Origin: Desulfocapsa sp.
GTDB lineage: Bacteria > Desulfobacterota > Desulfobulbia > Desulfobulbales > Desulfocapsaceae
Assembly: GCA_022712895.1 (NCBI GenBank)
Contig: JAFLJS010000020.1
Location: 1-49,627, forward strand
Direction of reading: 5' to 3'
Length of the DNA stretch: 49,627 nt
Numbering within the stretch: position 1 is the stretch's first letter; every line of letters starts with the position of its first letter. This document shows, one piece after another, positions 34,454 to 43,109 of this stretch. Both the position numbers and the translations under genes were made by a program. The notes beneath the pieces are model-generated. The model searched no databases, had not been told where the DNA came from, and worked only from the letters and a program-made list of their open reading frames with translations.

Positions 34454-34708
34454 TTATTTTAATACGTTGGTGATATTCTTCATGTTCTTTACAGCATCAA
34501 TCTTTTCTTTGACGGCTGAGACTTCTTTTACTCCGGGAACATCTTCAATAATGCTTTTTCCGCTCTCTTCAATGTCACTTATTCCACTTTTAAAGGAAGA
34601 GATTGCTTTGCCAAGGCCTGATCCGATCTCAGGAAGTTTTTTACCGCCAAAAACAAGCACTGCAATACCTAGAATGACAATAAGTTCCGGTGTCCCAAGT
34701 CCAAACAT
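34454..34708 (-). CDS. tatA: Sec-independent translocase protein TatA (paralogue 2)
   Basis: An 84-aa protein with an N-terminal membrane helix (about 6-22, PELIVILGIAVLVFG), the FGGKKLPEIG hinge, an amphipathic helix with GLGKAISSFKSGI, and a longer acidic tail. TatA forms the pore for folded, twin-arginine proteins such as periplasmic oxidoreductases. GAGG precedes the ATG. It lies 13 bp after a second tatA and before an intrinsic terminator. tatC is not in the window. Confidence 0.93.
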   Translation of the reverse strand: MFGLGTPELIVILGIAVLVFGGKKLPEIGSGLGKAISSFKSGISDIEESGKSIIEDVPGVKEVSAVKEKIDAVKNMKNITNVLK

Positions 34709-34721
34709 AGTATTTCCTCAA

Positions 34722-34913
34722 TCAGGTTTGTGAGTCCTCTTTATCTTTAGAGTCCTCATCAATTTTTTTTGCTTCTTCTTTTTTAGTGGCATCTTTGAAG
34801 TTTTTGATTCCTTTGCCAATTCCAGATCCAATCTCAGGTAATTTACCGGCTCCGAAAATAATAACAATGATGACCAGAATAACAACTAACTCTGGCATTC
34901 CTAATCCAAACAT
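34722..34913 (-). CDS. tatA: Sec-independent translocase protein TatA (paralogue 1)
   Basis: A 63-aa protein with the same layout as its neighbour: [13 protein letters not shown], the [20 protein letters not shown] segment, and a short acidic lysine-rich tail. It is transcribed first, and the spacer to paralogue 2 is 13 bp. The pair is a recent or functional duplication, with the tails differing most, so the two proteins may handle different substrates or form mixed complexes. Confidence 0.93.
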   Translation of the reverse strand: MFGLGMPELVVILVIIVIIFGAGKLPEIGSGIGKGIKNFKDATKKEEAKKIDEDSKDKEDSQT

Positions 34914-35042
34914 AAAAGACCTCTGTAAGCAGTTTAGGCCGCAGGCTGTTCGTTAGCGATAAAGTCTACAGGATGCAGCGTATTGGTTGTTAGAAAAATA
35001 TATATTCACACAATGTCAAAATAGAGCAGGTAGGGCAGAATG

Positions 35043-36368
35043 TCAATCCTTTCCATCCAAGGCAATCTTTTCACTCATCTGCCGCATATCCGCCAGCAGA
35101 CGATCTTCGTCCATGGTCATGAGTTTACGGTTTTTCATGACAACTTTTCCATCAATGATGGAATGCGTTACATCAGCCCCACGGGCGGCATATACAAGAT
35201 GGGATGGAACATCATATAAAGGTGTCAGGTGCGGTTGATTCATATTGAGCACGATTACGTCTGCTTTTTTTCCAATAGCAAGTGATCCGATCTGCTGATC
35301 GGCCTTCAGCGTTTCAGCACCGCCAAGGGTGGCTGCATGCAATGTCTGGCTTGCATTCATGGACGTTGAATCCATGGTGATCACTTTTTGCATCTTGGCA
35401 ACACTGTCCATCTCAGTAAACATATCAACATCGTTGTTAGACGCTGCCCCATCAGTACCGATTCCAACTTTCACACCAGCGGCAAGCATCGCAGTGATTG
35501 GTGCGGTTCCCGAAGCCAGCTTCATATTTGATTCTATACAGTGGGAAACGGAAGCACCGCGTTTTGCCATGAGCCGTATTTCTTCGTCACTCAGTATTAC
35601 ACAGTGGGCTGCCAGAGTATTTGTGCTGAGAAGGCCAAGCTTGTCGAGATGATGCACGGGACTGCAATTGTAACGATCTTTGCAGGTATTCACTTCAGCT
35701 TCATTTTCAGAAAGATGAATGACATAGAGACTGTTGTTGGCCTGCGCGACTCTTCCAAGTCTTGTCAGCAGATCTTGTGAACAGGTATAGACTGAGTGAG
35801 GAGCGGCAGTAATATTGATTAGAGGGTGATCGTGGTAATGGCTAAAAAGATCATCGACATAGGCAAATCCATTTTCCAGTTCACCGTAACAGGGCGAGGG
35901 GAAATCATAGAGCACTTCACCAATCCAGGCACGCATTCCTGCTTCTTCCGTTGCTCGGGCAACTTCTTTAGAGAAAAGATACATATCACAAAAGCTGGTG
36001 GTTCCAGATTTTATCATTTCAGCAAGAGACAAGCGGGTGGCCTGAAAAATCATTTCTGGAGTCCACTGCGATTCAACCAGAAAGATGTGTTCTTCAAGCC
36101 AGGTCATGAGAGGAAGGTCGTCAGCCAATCCTCTAAACAGAGCCATGGGTGCATGGGTATGGGTGTTTACAAGCCCAGGCATGATCAGTCCATGTTCTGT
36201 GTGCAATGTTTGGCTTGCATTGAAATCTGCGTTGATCTGTTCCACTGTGCCAATTGCGGATATCGTATCGTTTGTGATGGCAAGAGCAGCATCTTTGAGC
36301 ATCTCTTGCTGATTTGCACCAGGAAGGAGATACCTTCCCGAAATAATGAGGTCCGCCTGCTGCTTCAT
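35043..36368 (-). CDS. mtaD: 5-methylthioadenosine/S-adenosylhomocysteine deaminase
   Basis: A 441-aa amidohydrolase of usual length. Metal ligands are visible as NTHTHAPM (HxH near residue 70), HLSENEAEV (His near 220), AHCVILSDEE, and GTDGAASNND (Asp near 305). The SHCIESNMKLASG segment is typical of the MtaD/TrzA group. It deaminates methylthioadenosine or S-adenosylhomocysteine to the inosine form. It starts 3 bp after the nucleoside phosphorylase stop codon in the topB-rsfS-thrC-phosphorylase operon, and the pairing suggests a methylthioinosine route. Confidence 0.92.
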   Translation of the reverse strand: MKQQADLIISGRYLLPGANQQEMLKDAALAITNDTISAIGTVEQINADFNASQTLHTEHGLIMPGLVNTHTHAPMALFRGLADDLPLMTWLEEHIFLVESQWTPEMIFQATRLSLAEMIKSGTTSFCDMYLFSKEVARATEEAGMRAWIGEVLYDFPSPCYGELENGFAYVDDLFSHYHDHPLINITAAPHSVYTCSQDLLTRLGRVAQANNSLYVIHLSENEAEVNTCKDRYNCSPVHHLDKLGLLSTNTLAAHCVILSDEEIRLMAKRGASVSHCIESNMKLASGTAPITAMLAAGVKVGIGTDGAASNNDVDMFTEMDSVAKMQKVITMDSTSMNASQTLHAATLGGAETLKADQQIGSLAIGKKADVIVLNMNQPHLTPLYDVPSHLVYAARGADVTHSIIDGKVVMKNRKLMTMDEDRLLADMRQMSEKIALDGKD

Positions 36369-36370
36369 AG

Positions 36371-37192
36371 CTATAACCTTCTGCTGATTTCTACAAGTAA
36401 CTGTTCAAGTTTGGGTTCCATGGCTTCAGCCGTGGCAATGATGTCTTCTAAAATGATCGGTTCCAAATTGTCAGGGTCATTGACGTTTGAGACAACAGAG
36501 AGTCCCAAAACTTCCATTCCTGCGTGACGCGCAACAATAATTTCGGGGACAGAAGACATGCCCACAGCATCCGCACCACACTCGCGAAGCCATCTGGTTT
36601 CAGCAGGAGTTTCAAGGCTTGGTCCGGGAATACACACATACACTCCACTGATCACATTATTTATTTTGCAATGCGTTGCACTGTCCAGTGCTGTTTTAAT
36701 CAGACCGGGGTGGTAGGGGGTTGAGAAGTCAGGGAAGCGTGGACCCCACTCATCGACGTTGGGGCCGCGAAGCGGGTTTTCACCTAAAAAATTTAAGTGA
36801 TCTCGAATAACCATGATGGAGCCCGCTTTGAAAAGAGGATTTAGTCCACCAGCTGCATTGGTAACAAGAAGTGTTTTGGCACCCAGCAGGGAAAGAACTC
36901 GAATGGGAAAGGCGACTTGCTTGGTGGAGTATCCTTCGTAAAAATGAAATCTTCCCTGAAGGACAGCTATCTTTTTACCCGATAGTCTGCCAAAGATCAG
37001 GTTCCCACTGTGACTTGTAACTGTAGATTGTGGAAAGTGGGGTAGCTCTGAATAGGGAAGTGTCAGTTCGGAATCGATCTTTTCGGCAAAATTGCCAAGA
37101 CCAGTCCCGAGCTGGATGACAAGTTCAGGCGAGAAAGGAGCACATTTTTTGAGGAAAGCAACGCACTCCTCGACCTGTTCCTGATAATTCAT
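36371..37192 (-). CDS. Purine nucleoside phosphorylase, trimeric (PNP/MTAP family)
   Basis: A 273-aa protein with the trimeric phosphorylase motifs: VIQLGTGLGNFAEKI near residue 25, VTSHSGN, GRFHFYEGY, LLVTNAAGGLNP, CIPGPSLETPAE and DAVGMSSVPE near 205. It cleaves a purine nucleoside with phosphate. The specificity residue is Asn in the SNVNDPD segment, consistent with 6-oxopurine nucleosides. With mtaD 3 bp downstream, the natural substrate could be methylthioinosine; this is inferred. GGAGG stands six bases before the ATG. thrC lies 31 bp upstream. Confidence 0.9.
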   Translation of the reverse strand: MNYQEQVEECVAFLKKCAPFSPELVIQLGTGLGNFAEKIDSELTLPYSELPHFPQSTVTSHSGNLIFGRLSGKKIAVLQGRFHFYEGYSTKQVAFPIRVLSLLGAKTLLVTNAAGGLNPLFKAGSIMVIRDHLNFLGENPLRGPNVDEWGPRFPDFSTPYHPGLIKTALDSATHCKINNVISGVYVCIPGPSLETPAETRWLRECGADAVGMSSVPEIIVARHAGMEVLGLSVVSNVNDPDNLEPIILEDIIATAEAMEPKLEQLLVEISRRL

Positions 37193-37222
37193 AAAACCTC
37201 CATCTCACAGGCTGCAGCTCAA

Positions 37223-38629
37223 TTACTCGCCCAGCGAATGAATGGCGTTAGCTTTGACAAAATCACGAATCTGGTTCATGTCAGCGTCCATAAGCTCACA
37301 GCGAGATTCTTTATTCATCAGATTGTTGATGGATTCGGGTAACTCAAGATCTTTGCCAATCGCTTTTTCTACAATATCACCAAATTTTCCTGGGTGGGCT
37401 GTTGACAGACAGCAGATAGGAACACCCTTTGCTACATATTTAAGCGCGCAGTGAACACCAACTGCGGTATGAGGATCCATGATGTAGCCATGTTCCTGGT
37501 AGATAGTTGCAATTGTACTTTCCACTTCCTCTTCTGTTGCGGATTCTGCTATAAAACTTCGCTGAATCTGATCTTTAAAGTCGGCCAGATCGAGTTTTCC
37601 TGATTCTGCAAATTGTTCCATGGCCTGCTTGCAACGATTCGGCTCCTCGTCGAGAAGATAATAGAGGTATCGTTCAAAATTAGAGGCAGATTGAATATCC
37701 ATGGAAGGACTTGAGGTGGCAGTCACTTGGCTAAGTGAATAATCACCGTCGTTTACCATGCGGCTCAGGATATCATTGGAGTTAGTGGCCAGTAGTAATG
37801 TACGAATGGAACCTTCTGGCAGCATACGTTTTGCAATATAGCCTGCGAAAATATCACCGAAGTTTCCGGTGGGTACGGCAAAGTTCACCGTATTATCATT
37901 TTCGTGTTTACTGACGTGGAGGCTGGCGTACACATAATAAACAACCTGAGCTAAAATTCTTGCCCAGTTAATGGAGTTAATGGCACCAAGATGATGGCTG
38001 TCTTTGAAGTCAAGATCGTTAAAGATGGATTTGACAATGGCCTGGCCATCATCAAAGGTACCGCGGATGGCAATATTAAACACATTGCTATCGGTTACGG
38101 TAGTCATCTGTTTTTCCTGCACCGCACTTACTCGTCCATGGGGGTGGAGGATAAAAATATTGATCCGTTCTTTACCACGTACACCGTATATGGCAGCACT
38201 TCCGGTATCTCCTGAAGTGGCACCCAGGATATTCATGACAGAATCTTGCTTTTTCAGCAGATACTCGAAGATATTCCCGAGAAACTGCAAAGCAATATCT
38301 TTAAAGGCAAGTGTTGGTCCGTGGAAAAGTTCCATGATATGCAGGGAGCCCTGATGCACGAGAGGTGCAACCTGCTCGGTGTCAAATGTCGCATAGGAAC
38401 GTTCTATGATGTTACGGAGTTCAGCTTCCGGGATGTCGTCAATAAAACGGGACATCACCTCAAAGGCAAGCTCGGAATAGCTGAGGTCTTGCCATTCTTC
38501 ATAGGTGGCTGAGCCAATTCTGGGGATTGCTCGTGGTAAGAGAAGGCCACCATCAGTGGCAAGGCCCATCATTACAGCTTCGGTAAAGGGGATAGGGTCA
38601 ATCCCTCCCCTGGTGCTTATATATTGCAT
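37223..38629 (-). CDS. thrC: Threonine synthase
   Basis: A 468-aa PLP enzyme of the longer threonine synthase type. The N-terminus YISTRGG, LFHGPTLAFKDIALQFLG with the PLP-binding Lys near residue 110, ATSGDTGSAA, and FAVPTGNFGDIFAGYIAKRM are all present. It converts O-phosphohomoserine to threonine and phosphate in the cytoplasm. It starts 2 bp after the rsfS stop codon, so it is co-transcribed with topB and rsfS. Confidence 0.97.
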   Translation of the reverse strand: MQYISTRGGIDPIPFTEAVMMGLATDGGLLLPRAIPRIGSATYEEWQDLSYSELAFEVMSRFIDDIPEAELRNIIERSYATFDTEQVAPLVHQGSLHIMELFHGPTLAFKDIALQFLGNIFEYLLKKQDSVMNILGATSGDTGSAAIYGVRGKERINIFILHPHGRVSAVQEKQMTTVTDSNVFNIAIRGTFDDGQAIVKSIFNDLDFKDSHHLGAINSINWARILAQVVYYVYASLHVSKHENDNTVNFAVPTGNFGDIFAGYIAKRMLPEGSIRTLLLATNSNDILSRMVNDGDYSLSQVTATSSPSMDIQSASNFERYLYYLLDEEPNRCKQAMEQFAESGKLDLADFKDQIQRSFIAESATEEEVESTIATIYQEHGYIMDPHTAVGVHCALKYVAKGVPICCLSTAHPGKFGDIVEKAIGKDLELPESINNLMNKESRCELMDADMNQIRDFVKANAIHSLGE

Positions 38630-38631
38630 GC

Positions 38632-39015
38632 TTAGCTCTCGTCTATTTCAACTCTGGGGGCATCGTGCCACAGCCCTTCAAGATCGTAAAAGGATCGCTG
38701 TTCATGGTAGAAAATATGTACCACTACGTCATCAAAGTCAAGAAGAACCCACATTCCATCCTGGATTCCTTCGGCATTGGCGGCACTGATACGCTTGGAA
38801 CGCATGGTGGCTTCCAGGGCCTGGGCAAGGCCCTGCACGTGACGACTGGATCGCCCACTCATGATTACAAAATAGTCGGCAAAGGAGGAGATTCCCTGTA
38901 CGTCAAGTACAACCACATCTTCTGCTTTGTTGTCCCATGCTGCTTGTGCGCAAAGGGTCGCTCGTTCAAGTCCGGTTTTATCCAGGATTTCTTTCTTTAG
39001 TCTTTTTAGATTCAT
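38632..39015 (-). CDS. rsfS: Ribosome silencing factor RsfS
   Basis: A 127-aa protein of the RsfS/Iojap family, which binds ribosomal protein uL14 and blocks subunit joining. Recognisable segments are KAEDVVVLDVQGISSFADYF, SGRSSRHVQGLA, and WVLLDFDDVVVHIF. The start ATG overlaps the topB stop as ATGA, a clear sign of coupled translation. thrC follows 2 bp later. Confidence 0.95.
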   Translation of the reverse strand: MNLKRLKKEILDKTGLERATLCAQAAWDNKAEDVVVLDVQGISSFADYFVIMSGRSSRHVQGLAQALEATMRSKRISAANAEGIQDGMWVLLDFDDVVVHIFYHEQRSFYDLEGLWHDAPRVEIDES

Positions 39016-41471
39016 TTTTTATTGTTTCCTTTCCGTTTTCGCGGAGGAAATTCAAAGCTGATTTTACCAGCTTTGCTAAGGAGCAGATAGGCGTCGAAGG
39101 GACGCTTCTTCTTAGAGATGAAATTATTTATCAGCTCTGTTTTCCCATCTGTCAAGAGTTGTCGTATGTGATCGGGTGTGATTTCTCTGGCAAGGATGAT
39201 CTTACTGATCTGCAGGCCCTGCTTTTTGTCACCGTCAAGGGTTGATGCGGACATATATGCCGCAGGTGTTTCAAAAACTGGACTGTCGTCCACTGGGGAG
39301 TTGCCCAGTGGTTCGCTCTGTTTTATAGCATCTATATCAAGCTCTGCAATGGAATCGGCAAAGAGGAATTCAATTTTATTGTTTGTCAGTCGCAAAGAAG
39401 CAGTGAAGGGCTTTCCGCGTTTACTCCTGAAATCACTGAATGGTCCTAACGTCTTACCGTTAATGATGTCGATTATTTCCTCATTGGTCATCAGCCTGCC
39501 ACCAAGAATTTTACGCAGGGTGATTTTTTCATCTTCGGAAATGTAGGCGGTGGGGGTTTCCATAAAATGAATATCACCCACAGGACTGAAAGGGGCCACT
39601 TTGTGCACAGGATCTTTTTCAAACTTATGTACCTGCGAGATGATATGTTCTGTCAGAGCCCGGATGTCAGTCATGAACTGTTTACGAGTAAACTTGCCAA
39701 GAAGAATCTGGTTAAGCTTGAATTCCCACTCGCCAGTCATTTGGGGAGAGGCCAGAACCTCAATGTGCAATGCTTCAAGCAGCGCGAATAATTCGAATGC
39801 CTTTCCTGTGGGGGGGAGTTCTTTCCCTTCGCGGACTATATACTTTTCTTTGAGTAATTTTTCAATTATCGCAGCTCGCGTGGCTGGAGTTCCTAGCCCA
39901 CGGTCTTTCATTGCCTCTGCCAGTTCTTCGTCATCCACAAATTTTCCAGAATGTTCCATGGCTGAGAGCAGGGTGGCCTCGTTGAATCGTGGTGGTGGTT
40001 TGGTGGCTGATTTTTCTTTTACTACTTCCTTACAGAGGACATGGCCATCTTTTGGGATCTCGCTCAGCAGTTTATCTGTTTCCTGAGTACCATTTCCCTG
40101 GTAGACAATCTTCCAGCCCGGATCTGTCTGAATCTTACCTTCTGTGAGAAAGGTTTCTTTCTCCACCACGGAAAGACGTTTGGTGTTGAGGTATAGGGCA
40201 GGAGGAAAGAAGACAGCGAGAAAGCGTTGCAACACCATGGTGTAAATCTTCAACTCCGGTTCGCTGAGGTTGCCTGGTAACTTATTGGTGGGAATGATAG
40301 CGTGATGGTCGGATATCTTTTTGTTGTCAAATATCCGTTTTTCCTGCTTGATATATTTTTTTGCAATAATAGTTTTGGCATGTTCACCCAGTTGCCAGCC
40401 TTCTTGCTGTTTGACGGTTTTTTTAACGATGCTTAAATAGTCTTCGGGCAAGTTGCGGCTGTCAGTTCTAGGGTAGGTGAGTAATTTATGCTTTTCGTAC
40501 AGCGCCTGGGCAAGGCCCAGAGTATTCTTGGCAGAAAATCCGAAACGGGTGTTGGCTTCGCGTTGCAAGGTGGTGAGGTCGTAAAGACCAGGTGAACGTT
40601 GGCTGGATTTTTTACTACTTTCTGTGACAATAGCGGGCTTTCCCAGACATTTGTCAGCTATTTCCTGGGCAAATGACTCCTTCCATATCCTGTTTTGACG
40701 AGCATGTTCGTTTTCCGGGTCTTTTTTGAACTGCGGGTCAATCCACTTCCCTTCATATTTTCCGGAATCAAATGAGAAGGTACCTTGTAATGTGAAATAA
40801 TCTTTTGGTTTAAAGGCAAGACGAAACTGTTCGCGTTTAACCAAAAGAGAGAGCGTTGGCGTTTGCACACGGCCACATGGCGTGAGGAAGAACCCACCTT
40901 TACGAGAGTTGAATCCGGTGAGGGCTCGAGTAGCATTGAGTCCTATAAGCCAGTCAGACTCTGATCTGCAAAGAGCAGCATCTTCCAGGGGGATCATGTC
41001 CTCATGGTCGCGCAGGTTGGCAAAACCTTCCTTTATGGCATCCTTGGTCATGGATTGCAGCCATAAACGTTTAAAGCTCTTCTTGGCAACCGAAGAATTC
41101 CAGACATAACGCAGGATATATTTAAAGATCAACTCTCCTTCACGTCCAGCATCACAAGCATTGATGATCTCAGTGACATCTCTTCTGCGGATGAGTTTCT
41201 GTAGGGCGTTGAGCTGTCCTTTTGTGCCTTGAAGACCTTTTAAAGGGAATTCCTCAGGGAGAATGGGCAGATTACTGAGAGACCAGTTTTTGTATTTGGG
41301 GTCTATCTCTTCAGGATATTTAATGGTAACCAGATGGCCAATGGCGTAAGAAACTATGTAGGAGTCACTTTCGTAGTGAGTCTTGGTCTTTTTGAATTTG
41401 CCGGGCAAAACTTTGGCAAGATCTCCAGCAACGCTGGGTTTCTCCGCAATGATAAGGGTCTTATTACTCAT
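39012..41471 (-). CDS. topB: DNA topoisomerase III (type IA)
   Basis: An 819-aa topoisomerase. The Toprim domain is at about 1-150 (LIIAEKPSVAGDLAKVL, ACDAGREGELIF). The catalytic tyrosine is in LLTYPRTDSRNLP near residue 335. The C-terminus carries two copies of the type IA C-terminal repeat beginning ETPTAYIS and ETPAAYMS, which replace zinc-finger repeats. It decatenates DNA by single-strand passage. It is first in the run topB-rsfS-thrC-phosphorylase-mtaD. The alpha/beta hydrolase gene ends 36 bp upstream. No clear ribosome-binding site precedes the ATG. Confidence 0.95.
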   Translation of the reverse strand: MSNKTLIIAEKPSVAGDLAKVLPGKFKKTKTHYESDSYIVSYAIGHLVTIKYPEEIDPKYKNWSLSNLPILPEEFPLKGLQGTKGQLNALQKLIRRRDVTEIINACDAGREGELIFKYILRYVWNSSVAKKSFKRLWLQSMTKDAIKEGFANLRDHEDMIPLEDAALCRSESDWLIGLNATRALTGFNSRKGGFFLTPCGRVQTPTLSLLVKREQFRLAFKPKDYFTLQGTFSFDSGKYEGKWIDPQFKKDPENEHARQNRIWKESFAQEIADKCLGKPAIVTESSKKSSQRSPGLYDLTTLQREANTRFGFSAKNTLGLAQALYEKHKLLTYPRTDSRNLPEDYLSIVKKTVKQQEGWQLGEHAKTIIAKKYIKQEKRIFDNKKISDHHAIIPTNKLPGNLSEPELKIYTMVLQRFLAVFFPPALYLNTKRLSVVEKETFLTEGKIQTDPGWKIVYQGNGTQETDKLLSEIPKDGHVLCKEVVKEKSATKPPPRFNEATLLSAMEHSGKFVDDEELAEAMKDRGLGTPATRAAIIEKLLKEKYIVREGKELPPTGKAFELFALLEALHIEVLASPQMTGEWEFKLNQILLGKFTRKQFMTDIRALTEHIISQVHKFEKDPVHKVAPFSPVGDIHFMETPTAYISEDEKITLRKILGGRLMTNEEIIDIINGKTLGPFSDFRSKRGKPFTASLRLTNNKIEFLFADSIAELDIDAIKQSEPLGNSPVDDSPVFETPAAYMSASTLDGDKKQGLQISKIILAREITPDHIRQLLTDGKTELINNFISKKKRPFDAYLLLSKAGKISFEFPPRKRKGNNKK

Positions 41472-41507
41472 ATGGGTTGTTTATTGCTATTGTAAGTAGG
41501 TTGCTTG

Positions 41508-42101
41508 TCAGGCTGTGGCTGCAAAATCAAATAAAGTTTTATGCCACAGATCGGGTTGTTCAAGATAGCACGGGTGTTTCGCTCCCTGGAAAGTGACAAG
41601 TGTTGCACCGGGGATACGCTCTTTAAGGAGTCTGCCATTGGCGGGGTCTGAGATCTGATCGTTTTCTCCCCATACTATAAGGGTCGATTCTGGTAGCTCA
41701 TGTAATTGGTCGATGTTTTCCTCAACACCAACTGCACCAATAAGGATAAGGCCTGTAATGCAATCGGGATGTGCGAGGCTGAATTCCAAAGCAATTTTCC
41801 CACCCATTGATGGGCCAACCAGTATTATTTTTTTTACATCAGTGTTCTGCATAAGTTGTGAAATAATAGTTTCAGGTGCGAGGTTCGCTTCAGGAGTTTT
41901 GCCAAATCCGGGCAGGTCAACGGCAATTACAGAAAATCCAGCATTAATAGCGGCTTCAAGAGTGCCGAGTTCTTGCCAGGTTTCTGCTTGAAATGCCTTG
42001 CCGTGAAGAAAAAACAAAGTTGGTTTGCTTGTATCTCCACCTTGTAATGTGTTCACCGGGCAACCGTTTATGTCGATAATTTGTGTTTCGATGGTTTGCA
42101 T
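41508..42101 (-). CDS. Alpha/beta hydrolase fold protein
   Basis: A 197-aa hydrolase. The oxyanion/HG motif is LFFLHGKAF, the nucleophile elbow is VGPSMGGKIAL, the acid is in GENDQISDP, and the histidine is in GAKHPCYLEQ. It is short for the family because the cap region between the nucleophile and acid is minimal. The ATG at 42101 has AAAGGAG eight bases before it. A TTG 24 bases upstream is in frame but unlikely. The substrate is unknown. It precedes topB on the same strand. Confidence 0.85.
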   Translation of the reverse strand: MQTIETQIIDINGCPVNTLQGGDTSKPTLFFLHGKAFQAETWQELGTLEAAINAGFSVIAVDLPGFGKTPEANLAPETIISQLMQNTDVKKIILVGPSMGGKIALEFSLAHPDCITGLILIGAVGVEENIDQLHELPESTLIVWGENDQISDPANGRLLKERIPGATLVTFQGAKHPCYLEQPDLWHKTLFDFAATA

Positions 42102-42340
42102 AATTAGTCTCCTTTGGGCAATCAAAACTGCAATGTTTTATAAGTACCTTTCCGGTTTGTCAATCAGTAAATGTGCTTGTAACGTTAAGCAGCTTTTTAT
42201 TCCTGTCAATTGTGTCGGCGAAGCATGTCTAGATAACTAGCTGATAATAGATTCAAATAGGTGGTCCTGTTTGTTTCGGCTAGTGAAGGATAAATCAAAG
42301 ATAATTAAAAATAGTCTCTTTCTCCAATTGTTGCAATTTC

Positions 42341-42369
42341 TTGACAGTAACTTGTTTTTATGTTTTATT
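42341..42369 (+). promoter_or_regulatory. Promoter of the tRNA-Gly gene and nusA operon
   Basis: TTGACA (42341-42346), a 17-base spacer and TTTATT (42364-42369) place a start site about 12-14 bases before the tRNA. It probably drives the tRNA and, by read-through, the rimP-nusA-infB operon. Confidence 0.6.
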
Positions 42370-42389
42370 GGGACATTGGAACGGGATGT

Positions 42390-42465
42390 GCGGGTGTAGC
42401 TCAGTTGGTAGAGTACAAGCTTCCCAAGCTTGGAGTCGCGAGTTCAAACCTCGTCGCCCGCTCCA
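42390..42465 (+). tRNA. tRNA-Gly (anticodon CCC), CCA encoded
   Basis: A complete 76-base cloverleaf: acceptor GCGGGTG with CGCCCGC, D-arm GCTC...GAGT, anticodon stem CAAGC/GCTTG with loop TTCCCAA (anticodon CCC, reads GGG), T-loop GTTCAAA with stem CGAG/CTCG, and a genome-encoded CCA end. The discriminator base is T. It sits at the head of the rimP-nusA-infB cluster, as metY does in Escherichia coli. Confidence 0.95.
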
Positions 42466-42467
42466 GT

Positions 42468-42549
42468 GTCAGTAAGTTTTTTGCTGACGCCATACCACTT
42501 TCTTTGGGAGATCGTGGCTATGAAAGTGGGCTATGCCCGCTTTTTTTTT
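42468..42549 (+). promoter_or_regulatory. Attenuator-like structure between tRNA-Gly and rimP
   Basis: Three hairpins can form. One is GTCAGTAA/TTGCTGAC (42468-42488), just after the tRNA. The second is CCACTTTC with GAAAGTGG (42495-42502 and 42522-42529). The third is a terminator stem, AAGTGGGC/GCCCGCTT (42524-42531 and 42535-42542), followed by nine T residues to 42549. The second and third share 42524-42529 and so exclude each other, the arrangement of an antiterminator and terminator. A role in controlling read-through into the nusA operon is inferred. Confidence 0.6.
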
Positions 42550-42590
42550 ATGCCCGTATATCGGGGAAATGTGAAGTGGGTTAGGCTTGT

Positions 42591-43046
42591 ATGAGTGACT
42601 ATATTATAGAAAAGATTGAGGAATTTGCTGAAGGCGTCTTGCCCTCCATGGGCCTTGAACTAGTTGAAGTGCAGTATCGGCAAGAAGGGCACGGTTGGGT
42701 GCTACGTCTCTTTATCGACGGCCCGAATGGCATCGGTGTGGATGAGTGTGCCAAGGTGAGTCGGGAGCTGAATGTGTTTCTCGATGTTGAAGGTCTGATT
42801 CCCAACGCCTTTCATCTAGAAGTCTCATCCCCCGGGATTGAGCGTGCACTACTTAATGTTAGAGATTATAAACGATTTGCTGGTAAGAAGGCTCGTGTGA
42901 AAGTGCGACATCCCATTGATGGACATAAGGTGTTCATTGGCCTTATTGGCGACTCTGATGAGTTTGGTTTCGATTTGATCATGGAAGACGAAAGCAGCAT
43001 GCGCTTTAATCAAGATCAGATACGAAAAGCTCGGCTGACCCTGTAA
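42591..43046 (+). CDS. rimP: Ribosome maturation factor RimP
   Basis: A 151-aa protein of normal length. The typical ILR motif GWVLRLFIDGPNGIGVDEC near residue 30 and the LEVSSPGIERAL segment near residue 76 identify it. It assists maturation of the 30S subunit. It opens the rimP-nusA-ylxR-infB-rbfA-nrnA-truB cluster, and nusA begins 63 bp downstream. Confidence 0.96.
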   Translation: MSDYIIEKIEEFAEGVLPSMGLELVEVQYRQEGHGWVLRLFIDGPNGIGVDECAKVSRELNVFLDVEGLIPNAFHLEVSSPGIERALLNVRDYKRFAGKKARVKVRHPIDGHKVFIGLIGDSDEFGFDLIMEDESSMRFNQDQIRKARLTL

Positions 43047-43109
43047 GGGGCCGGGAAATACAAAGAGAAAGATAACTTAATTTCGTAGAATTATTTTACG
43101 GGGAATGCA

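Noticed and set aside
35826-36527. A 233-codon plus-strand frame across mtaD and the phosphorylase
   Set aside because: It is antisense to two well-supported genes and has no family motif.
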